64,000 nt of DNA from Clostridium pasteurianum BC1 (lineage in GTDB: Bacteria > Bacillota > Clostridia > Clostridiales > Clostridiaceae): assembly GCF_000389635.1 (NCBI RefSeq), contig NC_021182.1, forward strand, positions 4,926,708-4,990,707, read 5' to 3'. The notes beneath the pieces were generated by a model, which saw only the letters and a program-made list of their open reading frames with translations, searched no databases and was not told the DNA's origin. The position numbers and the translations under genes are program-made. Numbering within the stretch: the stretch's first letter is position 1; the number at the start of each line of letters is the position of its first letter. Positions 18,285-27,118 of this stretch are shown here, piece after piece.

Positions 18285-18702
18285 AAGTAAAATTTTCAGA
18301 GAATATATTATTTCAAGTCTTGCAGTCAGTATGCTTATTATATTTTGGGTGTTTTGCATTGATGCTTTTTTTTATGGGTTATGGAGAAACTTTAAAGTCA
18401 TTGGATCTATTGTAATTTATGCTTCTGTAATATGTCTAGTACAGATTTTGATTAGATTATTATTAGATAATAGGCCTGTGATTTCCATACTTGCTGAATA
18501 TGTAGTCGTAGTACTTCTATTTTTTGCTTTTGGGATTAAATTCAATTGGTATTTTAAAGGAATGGAATGGTTTGTATTTATATATACAATTCCGGTATAT
18601 GCAGTTGGATATTTACTGCGCTTGGTAGGTGTAAGAAAGGATGCTGATTATATAAATAAAAAATTAGCAGAGAGAAAGAACAGAGAAAAACATGAATCAT
18701 AG
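18274..18702 (+). CDS. DUF3021 membrane protein, partner of the LytTR regulator
   Basis: 142 residues from ATG 18274. Four hydrophobic segments (YIISSLAVSMLIIFWVFC; IGSIVIYASVICLVQI; EYVVVVLLFFAFGI; WFVFIYTIPVYAVGYLL) and a charged tail are visible. The overlap with the LytTR gene implies coupling. A hairpin terminator follows at 18714-18738. Confidence 0.8.
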   Translation: MRSKSKIFREYIISSLAVSMLIIFWVFCIDAFFYGLWRNFKVIGSIVIYASVICLVQILIRLLLDNRPVISILAEYVVVVLLFFAFGIKFNWYFKGMEWFVFIYTIPVYAVGYLLRLVGVRKDADYINKKLAERKNREKHES

Positions 18703-18713
18703 AGGGTAATAGT

Positions 18714-18772
18714 AAAAAGCTACCATAAGGTGGCTTTTGTAAGTTATGACAGTGTATTTGTAGGACATGACA
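18714..18772 (+). promoter_or_regulatory. Terminator, then paired direct repeats before the hydrolase gene
   Basis: AAAAAGCTACC...GGTGGCTTTT (18714-18738) ends the LytTR pair. Then ATGACA occurs at 18746-18751 and again at 18767-18772, exactly 21 bp apart. Direct repeats two helical turns apart are how LytTR domains bind, so these are candidate sites for the adjacent regulator. Confidence 0.45.
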
Positions 18773-18847
18773 ACTGCTATTGTATGTGATATGTGAGACT
18801 GTTAGGATGTAGTTAAACAATTAATAAAATTGAAAGGAACAGTGAAA

Positions 18848-20005
18848 ATGAAAAAATACATAAAAAACATTTCTTTTAGTCAAGTTCCAGCATTAAAGGT
18901 TGGAAAAATAATATTGATTTTAGTTTTTTCAATTACCTTAGGCATCCTAATTGCTCTTGTAGTTATTTTGTTAATACAAAGTCCTGGAAAAATGGAACCG
19001 TTGACAGATAAAAACGGAAATGTAATAAAAGGTAGTATTTCAGAAAAAGTTTATGTCAAGATAAATGGAGTAAGGATGGGAATGGTTATTAAAAGTAAGA
19101 ATAAATCAAATCCAGTACTGCTCTTTGTTCATGGAGGTCCTGGTATGCCTGAATATCCACTAACCAAAACATATCCTACTGGACTTGAGGAATATTTTAC
19201 AGTTGTATGGTGGGATCAGCGTGGCGCAGGTTTATCCTATAGTAGTAATATCTCAGCAAAAGCAATGACAACAAAACAGTTTGTGGATGATACAATAGAA
19301 ATAACAAAATATCTACGTAAACATTTTGGACAGGATAAAATATACCTTATGGGACACTCTTGGGGATCATACATAGCTATACAGGCAGCAGCAAAATCAC
19401 CTGATCTATACAAAGCTTATATCGGCGTGGGACAAATATCAAATCAAATGGAATCGGAAAAAATTGCATATAAGTATATGCTTAATTATTACAAGGGAAT
19501 AGGAGATGAAAAAACTATAAAAAAGCTTGAATCAACACCTATTGAAACAATGGATTATTTGCCAGATGCATACAATAAAATAAGGGATGATGTGATGCAT
19601 AGATCCGGAATTGGTACGACACATAAAATGAACTCAGTAGTCACCGGAATTTTTATGCCAGTTATGCTAAATAGGGAATATACTCTGAGAGAAAAAATAA
19701 ATATATGGATTGGAAAAGCATTTTCAAATTCTACTGTTTTAAGAGATGAACTTTACAAGACGGATTTAAGAAACTCTATAACCAAACTTGATATTCCAGT
19801 ATATTTTTTTTCAGGAATATATGATTATACAGTAAACTATTCAATGTCAGAAGCTTACCTTAAAAAAATTAGTGCACCTGTAAAGGGATTCTATCTTTTT
19901 AAGGAATCTGCCCACACTCCAATATTTGAAGAGCCTGAAAAAGTGTTACAGATTATACAGAATGATGTGTTAAAATGTAGAAATGATCTAGCTGACGCAT
20001 ATTAA
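18848..20005 (+). CDS. Membrane-anchored alpha/beta hydrolase (proline iminopeptidase-like)
   Basis: About 385 residues from ATG 18848 (SD AAAGGAAC). One N-terminal membrane helix (IILILVFSITLGILIALVVI) precedes a secreted or membrane-attached alpha/beta hydrolase. The oxyanion loop is HGGPGMPEYP, then WWDQRGAGLS, the nucleophile elbow GHSWGS, an acidic residue in SGIYDYTVNY, and the His in ESAHTPIFEEP. This set is typical of the prolyl aminopeptidase branch. It sits downstream of the LytTR/DUF3021 pair, the probable regulator. Confidence 0.8.
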   Translation: MKKYIKNISFSQVPALKVGKIILILVFSITLGILIALVVILLIQSPGKMEPLTDKNGNVIKGSISEKVYVKINGVRMGMVIKSKNKSNPVLLFVHGGPGMPEYPLTKTYPTGLEEYFTVVWWDQRGAGLSYSSNISAKAMTTKQFVDDTIEITKYLRKHFGQDKIYLMGHSWGSYIAIQAAAKSPDLYKAYIGVGQISNQMESEKIAYKYMLNYYKGIGDEKTIKKLESTPIETMDYLPDAYNKIRDDVMHRSGIGTTHKMNSVVTGIFMPVMLNREYTLREKINIWIGKAFSNSTVLRDELYKTDLRNSITKLDIPVYFFSGIYDYTVNYSMSEAYLKKISAPVKGFYLFKESAHTPIFEEPEKVLQIIQNDVLKCRNDLADAY

Positions 20006-20198
20006 TACAAAGTATAATCATAATTTTTAGTTCAAACTTATTGAGGTGTCGCCAACATTTCCGACTTAAAACCACGTTAAGCCAATAATATCCAAACATA
20101 AGTATCATAAAGGATATATTAGAATTGTTTTGGTACTTTGTTTTTAGTAATACTTTTGGAACTGAAAATTACTTATAAATTAGCTATTTATAAGACTT

Positions 20199-20360
20199 TT
20201 ATTGAGAGTACCTAAAACTATTCATTACCAAAGGTTCTTTAGTATACTCTCTTGCCGCACTATATAAAATTCTACATACTCTATATCCTCTTGGATCTAA
20301 ATTCATTATGTTATCTAAATTTTCTCCTATATTTAATATTGTTAACTCTTCTTGATTCAT
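20199..20360 (-). pseudogene. 53-codon N-terminal fragment, possibly of a DUF4392/glutamate-cyclase-like protein
   Basis: The frame opens with ATG 20360 behind a GGGGGGGAG SD, 16 bp after the transaminase stop. It reads GENLDNIMNLDPRGYRVCRI and LYSAAREYTKEPL, then ends. The start resembles the N-terminus of D-glutamate-cyclase-related proteins from memory, not from a search. Loss of the rest suggests a truncated gene. The rest of 20006-20376 shows no gene. Confidence 0.4.
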
Positions 20361-20376
20361 ATACTCCCCCCCAAAT

Positions 20377-21219
20377 TTACTTTGTTTCTTCTAAAAACTC
20401 ATCCAGTAATGCATCTTGCAATTTCTTAACAATTTCTGATGCTCTTCCACCTACAGGTTTTCCATCTATTTCACATGCAACCATACAAAATTGACCTGAA
20501 CTTGTAACTATAACTTCGTCTGCATCCATTAATTCTTTTAAAGTAAATGGTGTTTCATTTACAGGAATATCAAATTTCTTACACATTTTTATAATATGTG
20601 CTCTTGCTATACCTGGTAAAATCAAATTATCTGCTGGGGCTGTTTTAAAAATACCATCTTTTATAATAGATACATTGCTATGTGCACATTCAGTTACTCT
20701 ATCACCTCTATGAAATATCCCTTCTTGACATCCAGCTTCTTCAGTCTTCTGTGCTGCAATTACATTTGGTAATAGATTCAAAGTTTTTATATTGCAATGT
20801 AAAAATCTAGTATCTTCTAAAGTTATTAATTTTATTTTTTGTGACATATCCTTTATTTCTAATGGCTTTAATATAATCCAAATATTTGCCTTTACATCTT
20901 CCCCTGGGAAAGCATGATTACGCATACCCGTTCCTCTTGTAACTTGCCAATATACAAATTGCTCTCCAGAGTCAACTTTTTTAACCATTTCCTTAAGCAA
21001 AGCTTTTAGTTCATCCTTTGTATATGGAATTTTAATTTGTAATAAACCAGCACTGTTAAAAAAACGATCAATATGCTCATCTAATGCAAATATGTTGTGA
21101 TTTCTACTATAAGTAGCATCATAAACTCCATCACCAAAATAACATACACGATCATTCATCGGTATTTTCATGCTCTCAATCAAATCATACTCTCCATTGT
21201 AATATCCTAAATTTTTCAT
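20377..21219 (-). CDS. dat: D-amino-acid transaminase (class IV PLP aminotransferase)
   Basis: 280 residues. GDGVYDATYSRNHNIFALDEHIDR is the class IV N-terminal block. The PLP lysine is in CNIKTLNLLPNVIA, which matches the D-alanine aminotransferase form (IKSLNLL) rather than the branched-chain enzyme. TECAHSNVSIIKDG is the phosphate-binding region. It interconverts D-alanine and D-glutamate for wall synthesis or D-amino-acid use. A truncated gene follows within 16 bp, probably once co-transcribed. The 5' gap 21220-21656 has no supported gene. Confidence 0.8.
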   Translation of the reverse strand: MKNLGYYNGEYDLIESMKIPMNDRVCYFGDGVYDATYSRNHNIFALDEHIDRFFNSAGLLQIKIPYTKDELKALLKEMVKKVDSGEQFVYWQVTRGTGMRNHAFPGEDVKANIWIILKPLEIKDMSQKIKLITLEDTRFLHCNIKTLNLLPNVIAAQKTEEAGCQEGIFHRGDRVTECAHSNVSIIKDGIFKTAPADNLILPGIARAHIIKMCKKFDIPVNETPFTLKELMDADEVIVTSSGQFCMVACEIDGKPVGGRASEIVKKLQDALLDEFLEETK

Positions 21220-21656
21220 TTAACTTACCCCCTATCAATTTAAGAAACTCATATTTTTATATGTATATTTTTAATTTTTTAATATTCATTTATGTGTTTT
21301 TTAATAATATAGTATGAATACATACTATATTATTAAACGGTTTTTTTCAATATTCTCTGAAACTTATGTATAATTTATTTTTTATTATGCTTTTCACAGA
21401 ATTTTTTACTGTATTTCATTATTTATTACGAAAAATTTACGGTTTAATAAATTAACATTATTTTATTTACTAATTTCATTGCACAAAACACCCATTCCAT
21501 CACTTTTCCACATCTCTTAAAATGTAATAAGTTTTCGTTCTATATATAACGCACAAAAGATTATTCACTGGAAATAATTACGCCTTAAATGGCTAGTACA
21601 ATAATGATAACATGGGGTAATGGGAGCATCCGTGTAATCAGGGGCAAAGTAGGAAT

Positions 21657-21697
21657 AAAAAAAGGCAGTACTGCCTTTTTTAGTTGATGAACAATAT
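21657..21697. terminator. Intrinsic terminator with repeated flank
   Basis: AAAAAAAGGCAGTACTGCC followed by six Ts works on both strands and ends the 137-residue gene. The flank AGTTGATGAACAATAT repeats that at 3847-3888. Confidence 0.7.
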
Positions 21698-21717
21698 TAG
21701 AACTTTACGAACTAACT

Positions 21718-22131
21718 CTACTCACTTATTAACTTTCTAAATGACTTTACAATGTTTGAAAACTCGCTTAGGCCAATATCAAATCCTCCATTCAAAGATA
21801 GTTCTCTAAAAAAAGGATAACTTATGAGTTTTGTTATTGAATATACAACCTTTATATGACCTAATTTATCAAACGTCTCAAAATCTAATATAAATTCACA
21901 TGGACTCATACTACATAAATGGGCTTTACCACTTCTTTTAATATCTATTTCATCCATGTTTAATAGAAATTTATTTAATTCATCAATTTCGATCCAAGTA
22001 GAGTTAAGTGCTCCTGCAAATGCCTCATTTTGAATAGATACAGATACTTTAATACTTGGCATTCTTTCTTTTTCAGATTCAATAAATACTATCTCGATAA
22101 ATGATTTTCTATCTTCTGAAACTATTTTCAT
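21718..22131 (-). CDS. Hypothetical protein, WapI-immunity-like pattern
   Basis: 137 residues. The order of blocks (FAGALNSTWIEIDELNKFLL, LCSMSPCEFILDF, then LGHIKVVYSI) resembles small WapI-family immunity proteins, recalled rather than searched. No toxin gene is adjacent, so it would be an orphan immunity gene in an accessory segment. Otherwise unknown. It is a single gene with a terminator at 21657-21697. Confidence 0.4.
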   Translation of the reverse strand: MKIVSEDRKSFIEIVFIESEKERMPSIKVSVSIQNEAFAGALNSTWIEIDELNKFLLNMDEIDIKRSGKAHLCSMSPCEFILDFETFDKLGHIKVVYSITKLISYPFFRELSLNGGFDIGLSEFSNIVKSFRKLISE

Positions 22132-22380
22132 TTTTCTACTCCTATTCCTAATAACGTTCGCATAATCTTACTAGTCCGTATTAATTATATATAAGATGAT
22201 ACCATATTATTGATTAGTATGTTTATCATCTCTTTTGTTATTATCATTTCTTATGACTTTCTTTCCTCACATTTCCTCTTACTTTACATGGCAAATTCTT
22301 AGTATAATATCTATTGAAAAGTTATTTTCTAATTATATTTGCCAACAAACCAACTTTTTAAACAATTCCGAAGAAATATA

Positions 22381-22414
22381 AAAGCCCTTGAAATTCAGTG
22401 TTATCAAGGGTTTT
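22381..22414 (-). terminator. tRNA-Thr terminator
   Basis: On the minus strand AAACCCTTGA...TCAAGGGCTTTT follows the tRNA 3' end directly. Confidence 0.7.
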
Positions 22415-22415
22415 A

Positions 22416-22491
22416 TGGTGCTCCCGACAAGATTTGAACTTGCGACCTACTGATTACGAATCAGTTGCACTACCAGCTGTGCTACGGAAGC
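22416..22491 (-). tRNA. tRNA-Thr (anticodon CGU)
   Basis: The 76-nt cloverleaf has acceptor GCTTCCG/CGGGAGC (one G-U pair). The D-arm contains GCTGGTAG, and the anticodon stem ACTGA/TCAGT holds the loop TTCGTAA. The T-arm has GTTCAAATC and CCA is encoded. Its 3' part recurs at 12806-12858 and 8995-9041, marking it as an integration target. Confidence 0.93.
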
Positions 22492-22763
22492 ATGCATTTC
22501 CTTTTATTATATCAGATATTTCAATGGTTTAAAAGTATTTGGAATAATATTACATCATCAATCCTTGCTGCACCTTTAACATAACTTACAATCCAATCCT
22601 TAGCATAGAAATGATAAAGAATATACAATGGTAATTTTATAAAACAAAATCTAACTGCCAGTTACTAGTTTTATATGTACAAGACTAAAACCATAATCTA
22701 TAATGGAAATAGTTAACTATTGTCGGTATAGTTTAACAAATACAGTAAGAAAGGGGTGGTTTT

Positions 22764-22833
22764 TATGAATAAAATTATGAGGTGGTTCTCCGACTAAAGT
22801 GGAGGAATAAATATATAATTCATCTATTCCTCC
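22764..22833 (+). promoter_or_regulatory. Leader of the acetyltransferase gene: mini-ORF and hairpin
   Basis: A 10-codon ORF (MNKIMRWFSD) starts at 22764 behind AAGGGGTGG. It is followed by a hairpin GGAGGAATA (22801-22809) / TATTCCTCC (22825-22833), ending 26 bp before the real start codon. The hairpin's left arm is itself SD-like. The remaining gap 22492-22763 shows nothing supported. Confidence 0.4.
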
Positions 22834-22859
22834 TATTAAACAAGAGGAGTGGTTATAAT

Positions 22860-23408
22860 ATGACATTAATGGAAACAGAAAGACTTTTTATTAGAAATTT
22901 TAAGGCAGATGATTGGAAGGATTTATATGAATATCTTTCTCAGGAATCAGTGGTTAAGGATGAGCCATATTATATTTACAATGAAGACCAATGTAAACAA
23001 GAAGCACTAAGACGTTCACAGCAAAATGCTTTTTGGGCTGTTTGCTTAAAAGAGAATAATAAATTAATAGGTAATGTGTATTTTCAGCAGCAAGAGCCTA
23101 AAGAATTTCTTACATGGGAAATAGGTTATGTTTTTAATCCTGAATATTATGGAAAAGGTTATGCTACAGAAAGCTGCAAAGAGATTTTAAATTATGGATT
23201 TAAGCAGCTAAATGCACGCAGAATAGTTGCTATGTGTAATCCTAAAAACATAGCATCCTGGAAATTGTTAGAACGATTAGCAATGCGAAAAGAAGGACAT
23301 TTGCTAAACAACATATTTTTTAAGTATGATGAAGAAAGAAAGCCCATTTGGAGTGACACATATGAGTATGCACTATTAGCTGACGAATGGTTTAACTTTC
23401 CTAAATAA
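22860..23408 (+). CDS. GNAT acetyltransferase (RimJ/RimL type)
   Basis: 182 residues from ATG 22860 (SD AAGAGGAG). METERLFIRNFKADDWKDLYEYLS is the usual N-terminus. The acetyl-CoA loop region is WEIGYVFNPEYYGKGYATES, followed by ARRIVAMCNPKNIASWKLLERL. It acetylates an amine; protein N-terminus or small-molecule targets are both possible. It lies outside the tRNA-bounded segment. Confidence 0.85.
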   Translation: MTLMETERLFIRNFKADDWKDLYEYLSQESVVKDEPYYIYNEDQCKQEALRRSQQNAFWAVCLKENNKLIGNVYFQQQEPKEFLTWEIGYVFNPEYYGKGYATESCKEILNYGFKQLNARRIVAMCNPKNIASWKLLERLAMRKEGHLLNNIFFKYDEERKPIWSDTYEYALLADEWFNFPK

Positions 23409-23526
23409 GCGTGGAATGATTTTTGATTATAAATTTAAAAAATGTATTTTGAAAAGTAGAATGCAGTAAAATTCCTTAGAATGCTTCACTACCAAAGGAC
23501 GATTATTGAAAAGTTATATAAAAAAT

Positions 23527-23558
23527 AACAACCTAGAGTGTTTATACCCTAGGTTGTT
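23527..23558. terminator. Bidirectional terminator between the acetyltransferase and gntP genes
   Basis: AACAACCTAG...CTAGGTTGTT with flanking A/T runs lies between two convergent genes. Confidence 0.8.
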
Positions 23559-23568
23559 TCATATCTAT

Positions 23569-24885
23569 CTATATTATTACATTTATAATCAATACCCCTA
23601 TTAAACCCATAACTGAAATTATTGTTTCCATAACTGACCAGGACTTTATTGTCTCTCCAATACTAAGTCCAAAATATTCTTTAAACATCCAAAAGCCTGG
23701 ATCGTTTACATGAGAGAATATAAGGCTACCTGCACCTGTTGCCAACACCATTAATGCTGGATTTACACTTGATGAAGAAATCATAGGTAATACTATGCCT
23801 GCAGTAGTCATAGCTGCAACTGTTGCTGACCCCAAGGATAAACGCAATATAGCTGCTATTGTCCATGCTAAAATTAAAGGTGATATATTTGTTCCCGCCA
23901 TGATTGTAGCTATATATTTACCAACTCCACTGTCTATAAGAACTTGTTTTAAAGCACCACCTCCTGCTACTATTAATAATATCATAGCTATTCCACTGGC
24001 AGCCTCGGCTACGCTTTTCATTACATTTTCCATCTTTTTACCTCTCATTATTCCCAAGGTAAATATGGCAACTACTATAGATATAAACATTGCCATTAAA
24101 GGACTTCCCACGAATTCTGCAAACTGCCTTAATTGTGAAGTCTTTGCCAATGTCATCTCACATATAGCGGAAAATGCCATTAATATAGGAGGAATGATAG
24201 CTGTTAAGACACTAGTTGAAAAACTTGGCATTTCTTCTTCACTAACAATTTCTGTTTTAAATAGCTTACTATTTGCATTATGATCAAAGCCTTTTACAAA
24301 TTTAGTTAAGAATGGACCAGCAACTATTACTGTTGGTATAGCTATTATAATTCCATAAATTAAGGTCATACTTACACTTGCCCCGTATATAGTAGCTATC
24401 GCTACTGGGCCTGGATGAGGTGGTAAAAATCCATGTGTAACAGAAAGTGCTGCTGCCATAGGAATTCCTATGTATAAAAGTGGTAACTCAGCAAATTCAG
24501 CAATAGTAAATACTAATGGTATAAGCAGTACAAATCCAACTTCATAGAACATAGCTATTCCTACAATAAATCCTGTAAGTACAACTGCCCATTGTATTCT
24601 TTTTATACCAAATTTGTTTATAAGACTTCTTGAAATTCTCTGGGCTGCTCCTGAGTCTGCTATGAGTTTTCCAAACATAGCTCCAAAACCTAAAATTAAT
24701 GCTAAGCTCCCTAATGTACTTCCAACACCATTTTGTATGGAAGTTACGGTTTTAGCCGGTGACATTCCTTCAGCGATTCCAACAACTAAGGCTACAAAAA
24801 TCAATGATATGAAACCGTTTAACTTAAACTTAATCATAAGTACTAATAATAATATAACACCTATGAGTACAATAAATAATGGCAT
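23569..24885 (-). CDS. gntP: Gluconate permease (GntP family), copy 1
   Basis: 438 residues, about 12 membrane helices. GFGAMFGKLIADSGAAQRI, FYEVGFVLLIPLVF, LPPHPGPVAIA and SHVNDPGFWMFKEYF are GntP/GntT hallmarks. It is about 75% similar by eye to the second permease at 27279-28592. It follows the dehydratase gene by about 220 bp, and that gap holds a long inverted repeat. Confidence 0.9.
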   Translation of the reverse strand: MPLFIVLIGVILLLVLMIKFKLNGFISLIFVALVVGIAEGMSPAKTVTSIQNGVGSTLGSLALILGFGAMFGKLIADSGAAQRISRSLINKFGIKRIQWAVVLTGFIVGIAMFYEVGFVLLIPLVFTIAEFAELPLLYIGIPMAAALSVTHGFLPPHPGPVAIATIYGASVSMTLIYGIIIAIPTVIVAGPFLTKFVKGFDHNANSKLFKTEIVSEEEMPSFSTSVLTAIIPPILMAFSAICEMTLAKTSQLRQFAEFVGSPLMAMFISIVVAIFTLGIMRGKKMENVMKSVAEAASGIAMILLIVAGGGALKQVLIDSGVGKYIATIMAGTNISPLILAWTIAAILRLSLGSATVAAMTTAGIVLPMISSSSVNPALMVLATGAGSLIFSHVNDPGFWMFKEYFGLSIGETIKSWSVMETIISVMGLIGVLIINVII

Positions 24886-24959
24886 AAAAATCCCCCCTGA
24901 ATAATTTTTAATTTATATAATAAAATTTTTAAGTAAACATTTTCAATGAAGCTTAAATT

Positions 24960-25064
24960 AAATTCGGTAAGTAAATCAACCGTTAATTAGGCTAAACTCT
25001 TCTCTAAAAAATTTTAGAAAGAATTATAGAGATATTAATGTCTGAAAAATTACTTACCGAATTT
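24960..25064 (-). promoter_or_regulatory. 105-nt element closed by perfect 15-bp inverted repeats
   Basis: AAATTCGGTAAGTAA (24960-24974) and its exact complement (25050-25064) enclose 75 nt that hold a second hairpin (TCTAAAATTTTTTAGA). It lies between the dehydratase and gntP genes, in gntP's leader. It may be a structured leader RNA or a small transposon-like element. No target-site duplication is seen. Confidence 0.45.
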
Positions 25065-25104
25065 AGAATTAAATCAAGCTCTTAATCAAATTTTATATAC
25101 AGAT

Positions 25105-26823
25105 TTACTCCATGTATCCACCTTTCATTGGTGATACTGCACATTTTGTATATATTCCCAAAACACCTTTAGTAAATCTAGGCGCTGGTTTTACCCATTT
25201 TTCTTTTCTTGCTTTTAATATATCATCAATTTCTTGTGGTGTTTTTTCTTCACCAGCTACACCTATTATATCTAGGCTTCTTTCAGGTATATCTATTTTT
25301 ATAAGATCTCCCTCTTCAACAAATGCTATTGGTCCACCTTCACTTGCTTCTGGCGAAACATGTCCTATAGCTGGTCCTCTAGTTGCTCCAGAAAATCTTC
25401 CATCTGTAATAAGAGCTATAGATTCTACTAATTCTGCATCTGATGCAATTGCTTCTGTAGTATAGAACATTTCTGGCATTCCAGATCCCTTAGGTCCTTC
25501 ATATCTTACAAATACAGCATCACCAGGTTTTACAGCTTTAGTTAATACTGCATTTATAGCATCTTCTTCACAATCAAAAACTCTAGCCTTTAAAACTACC
25601 TTCATTAATTTTTTAGATACAGCTGAATGCTTTACTACAGCTCCTCCTGGGGCTAAATTTCCTTTAAGAATAGCTATTGCTCCTTGTTTTTGTATTGGGT
25701 CTTCCTTTGTCTTTATTACATCTTCTTTTTTAACTCCAAGCTTTTCAATAAGCTTAGCATGTTCTTCATAATATCCGCTTTTCTTTATATCTTCTAAGTT
25801 TTCACCTAAAGTCTTACCTGTAACGGTCATTACATCTAAGTGTAAAAACTCTTTAATTTCTTCCATTATTGCTGGTACTCCACCTGCATTCCAGAAATAT
25901 GATCCTGGATAAAATCCACTTGGTCTTATATTAAGAATATATGGAACCTTTTTATGAATTTCATCAAATAGTTCTGGTTCTATTTCTATACCTAATTCAT
26001 GAGCTATAGCTGGCATATGAATTAATGTATTACTTGAACCTGCAATAGCAGCATGTACCATAATTGCATTTTCAAAAGCATCTTTAGTCATTATATCTGA
26101 AGGTCTTATGTTCTTCTCTATTAATTTAAATACTTGCTTTCCAGCTTTTATTGCAGCTCCTTTTAAATCATCAAAAGTAGTTGGAATCAATGCTGTTGCT
26201 GGTAGCGCTATACCTAATGCTTCTGCCATAACCTGCATTGTTGCTGCAGTTCCCATAAACGAACAGGCACCACAAGTAGGACAGGCATTATGCTTATAGT
26301 ATCTATATTGTTCTTCAGTTATTTCTCCTCTTTTATATTGAGCATCATATTTACCAATCTGTTCAAGAGTTAAAAGATTAGGTCCAGGTCCCATACATCC
26401 ACCTGGTAGAAATATAGCTGGCATATTTAATCTGGCAATAGCCATTAAATGTGCTGGAACAGCTTTATCACAGCTTGTTGTAAATACACCTGCATCATAA
26501 GGGGTAGCCTGAACATGTATTTCTATTAAACTTGCCATTATATCTCTAGATGGAAGTGAGTAATTCATACCATCATGTCCTTGAGCCTCTCCATCACATA
26601 TATCTGTAGCGAAAAACTTAGCACCTCTACCACCGTTTTCATAGATACTATCGAATACTTCATTTACTAGAGAATCTAAATGAGCACTGCCTGGATGACT
26701 ATGTCCATAACTACTCTCAACTATTATTTGTGGTTTGGAAAGATCTTCAACCTTCCAACCTGATCCAAGTCTTAATGAATCAATTTCTGGAGCCTTTTGT
26801 CTTATTTCCTGACTTTTTAACAT
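25105..26823 (-). CDS. Sugar-acid dehydratase of the IlvD/Edd family (likely gluconate dehydratase)
   Basis: 572 residues. The cluster cysteines are in DICDG, TTSCDKAVPAH and HNACPTCGACSFMGTA. The C-terminal active-site block is LITDGRFSGATRGPAIGHVSPEA. Its placement between two gluconate permeases, with KDG kinase and KDPG aldolase nearby, argues for gluconate (or a similar aldonate) to 2-keto-3-deoxygluconate rather than for branched-chain amino-acid synthesis. Its promoter region carries two copies of a palindrome also found before the second permease. Confidence 0.8.
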   Translation of the reverse strand: MLKSQEIRQKAPEIDSLRLGSGWKVEDLSKPQIIVESSYGHSHPGSAHLDSLVNEVFDSIYENGGRGAKFFATDICDGEAQGHDGMNYSLPSRDIMASLIEIHVQATPYDAGVFTTSCDKAVPAHLMAIARLNMPAIFLPGGCMGPGPNLLTLEQIGKYDAQYKRGEITEEQYRYYKHNACPTCGACSFMGTAATMQVMAEALGIALPATALIPTTFDDLKGAAIKAGKQVFKLIEKNIRPSDIMTKDAFENAIMVHAAIAGSSNTLIHMPAIAHELGIEIEPELFDEIHKKVPYILNIRPSGFYPGSYFWNAGGVPAIMEEIKEFLHLDVMTVTGKTLGENLEDIKKSGYYEEHAKLIEKLGVKKEDVIKTKEDPIQKQGAIAILKGNLAPGGAVVKHSAVSKKLMKVVLKARVFDCEEDAINAVLTKAVKPGDAVFVRYEGPKGSGMPEMFYTTEAIASDAELVESIALITDGRFSGATRGPAIGHVSPEASEGGPIAFVEEGDLIKIDIPERSLDIIGVAGEEKTPQEIDDILKARKEKWVKPAPRFTKGVLGIYTKCAVSPMKGGYME

Positions 26824-26850
26824 TTAAATCACCTCATGTTTAATAATTAT

Positions 26851-26995
26851 TTGTATTACAATCTGCAAAATTTCTATACTATTAAGGTCATTATTCTAAA
26901 CATATAATTAATTCTTTTACGTATTGCAGTCATATAACAACTAATTTGTATTACAACTTTACTTATATAATACTCTGTAAACGTTTTTTAGTCAA
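26851..26995 (-). promoter_or_regulatory. Promoter and two GntR-type operators of the dehydratase gene
   Basis: TTGACT (26990-26995), 17 bp, TATTAT (26967-26972) on the minus strand. The palindrome TTGTA-N-TACAA occurs at 26946-26956, just past the predicted start, and at 26851-26861 near the start codon. A weak cre-like CTGTAAACGTTTT lies in the promoter spacer. The FadR-type GntR protein at 29319-30005 is the likely binder. Confidence 0.6.
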
Positions 26996-27118
26996 TATGT
27001 TTCTTTAAGTTTTTATAATTAATTTTTATATAGAATACATCTAATTTTTTAATTTTATAATAGCAAATTCTAATTTATTATTTTAAATATTCACTTCAAC
27101 AATAATATAAACAGAATT

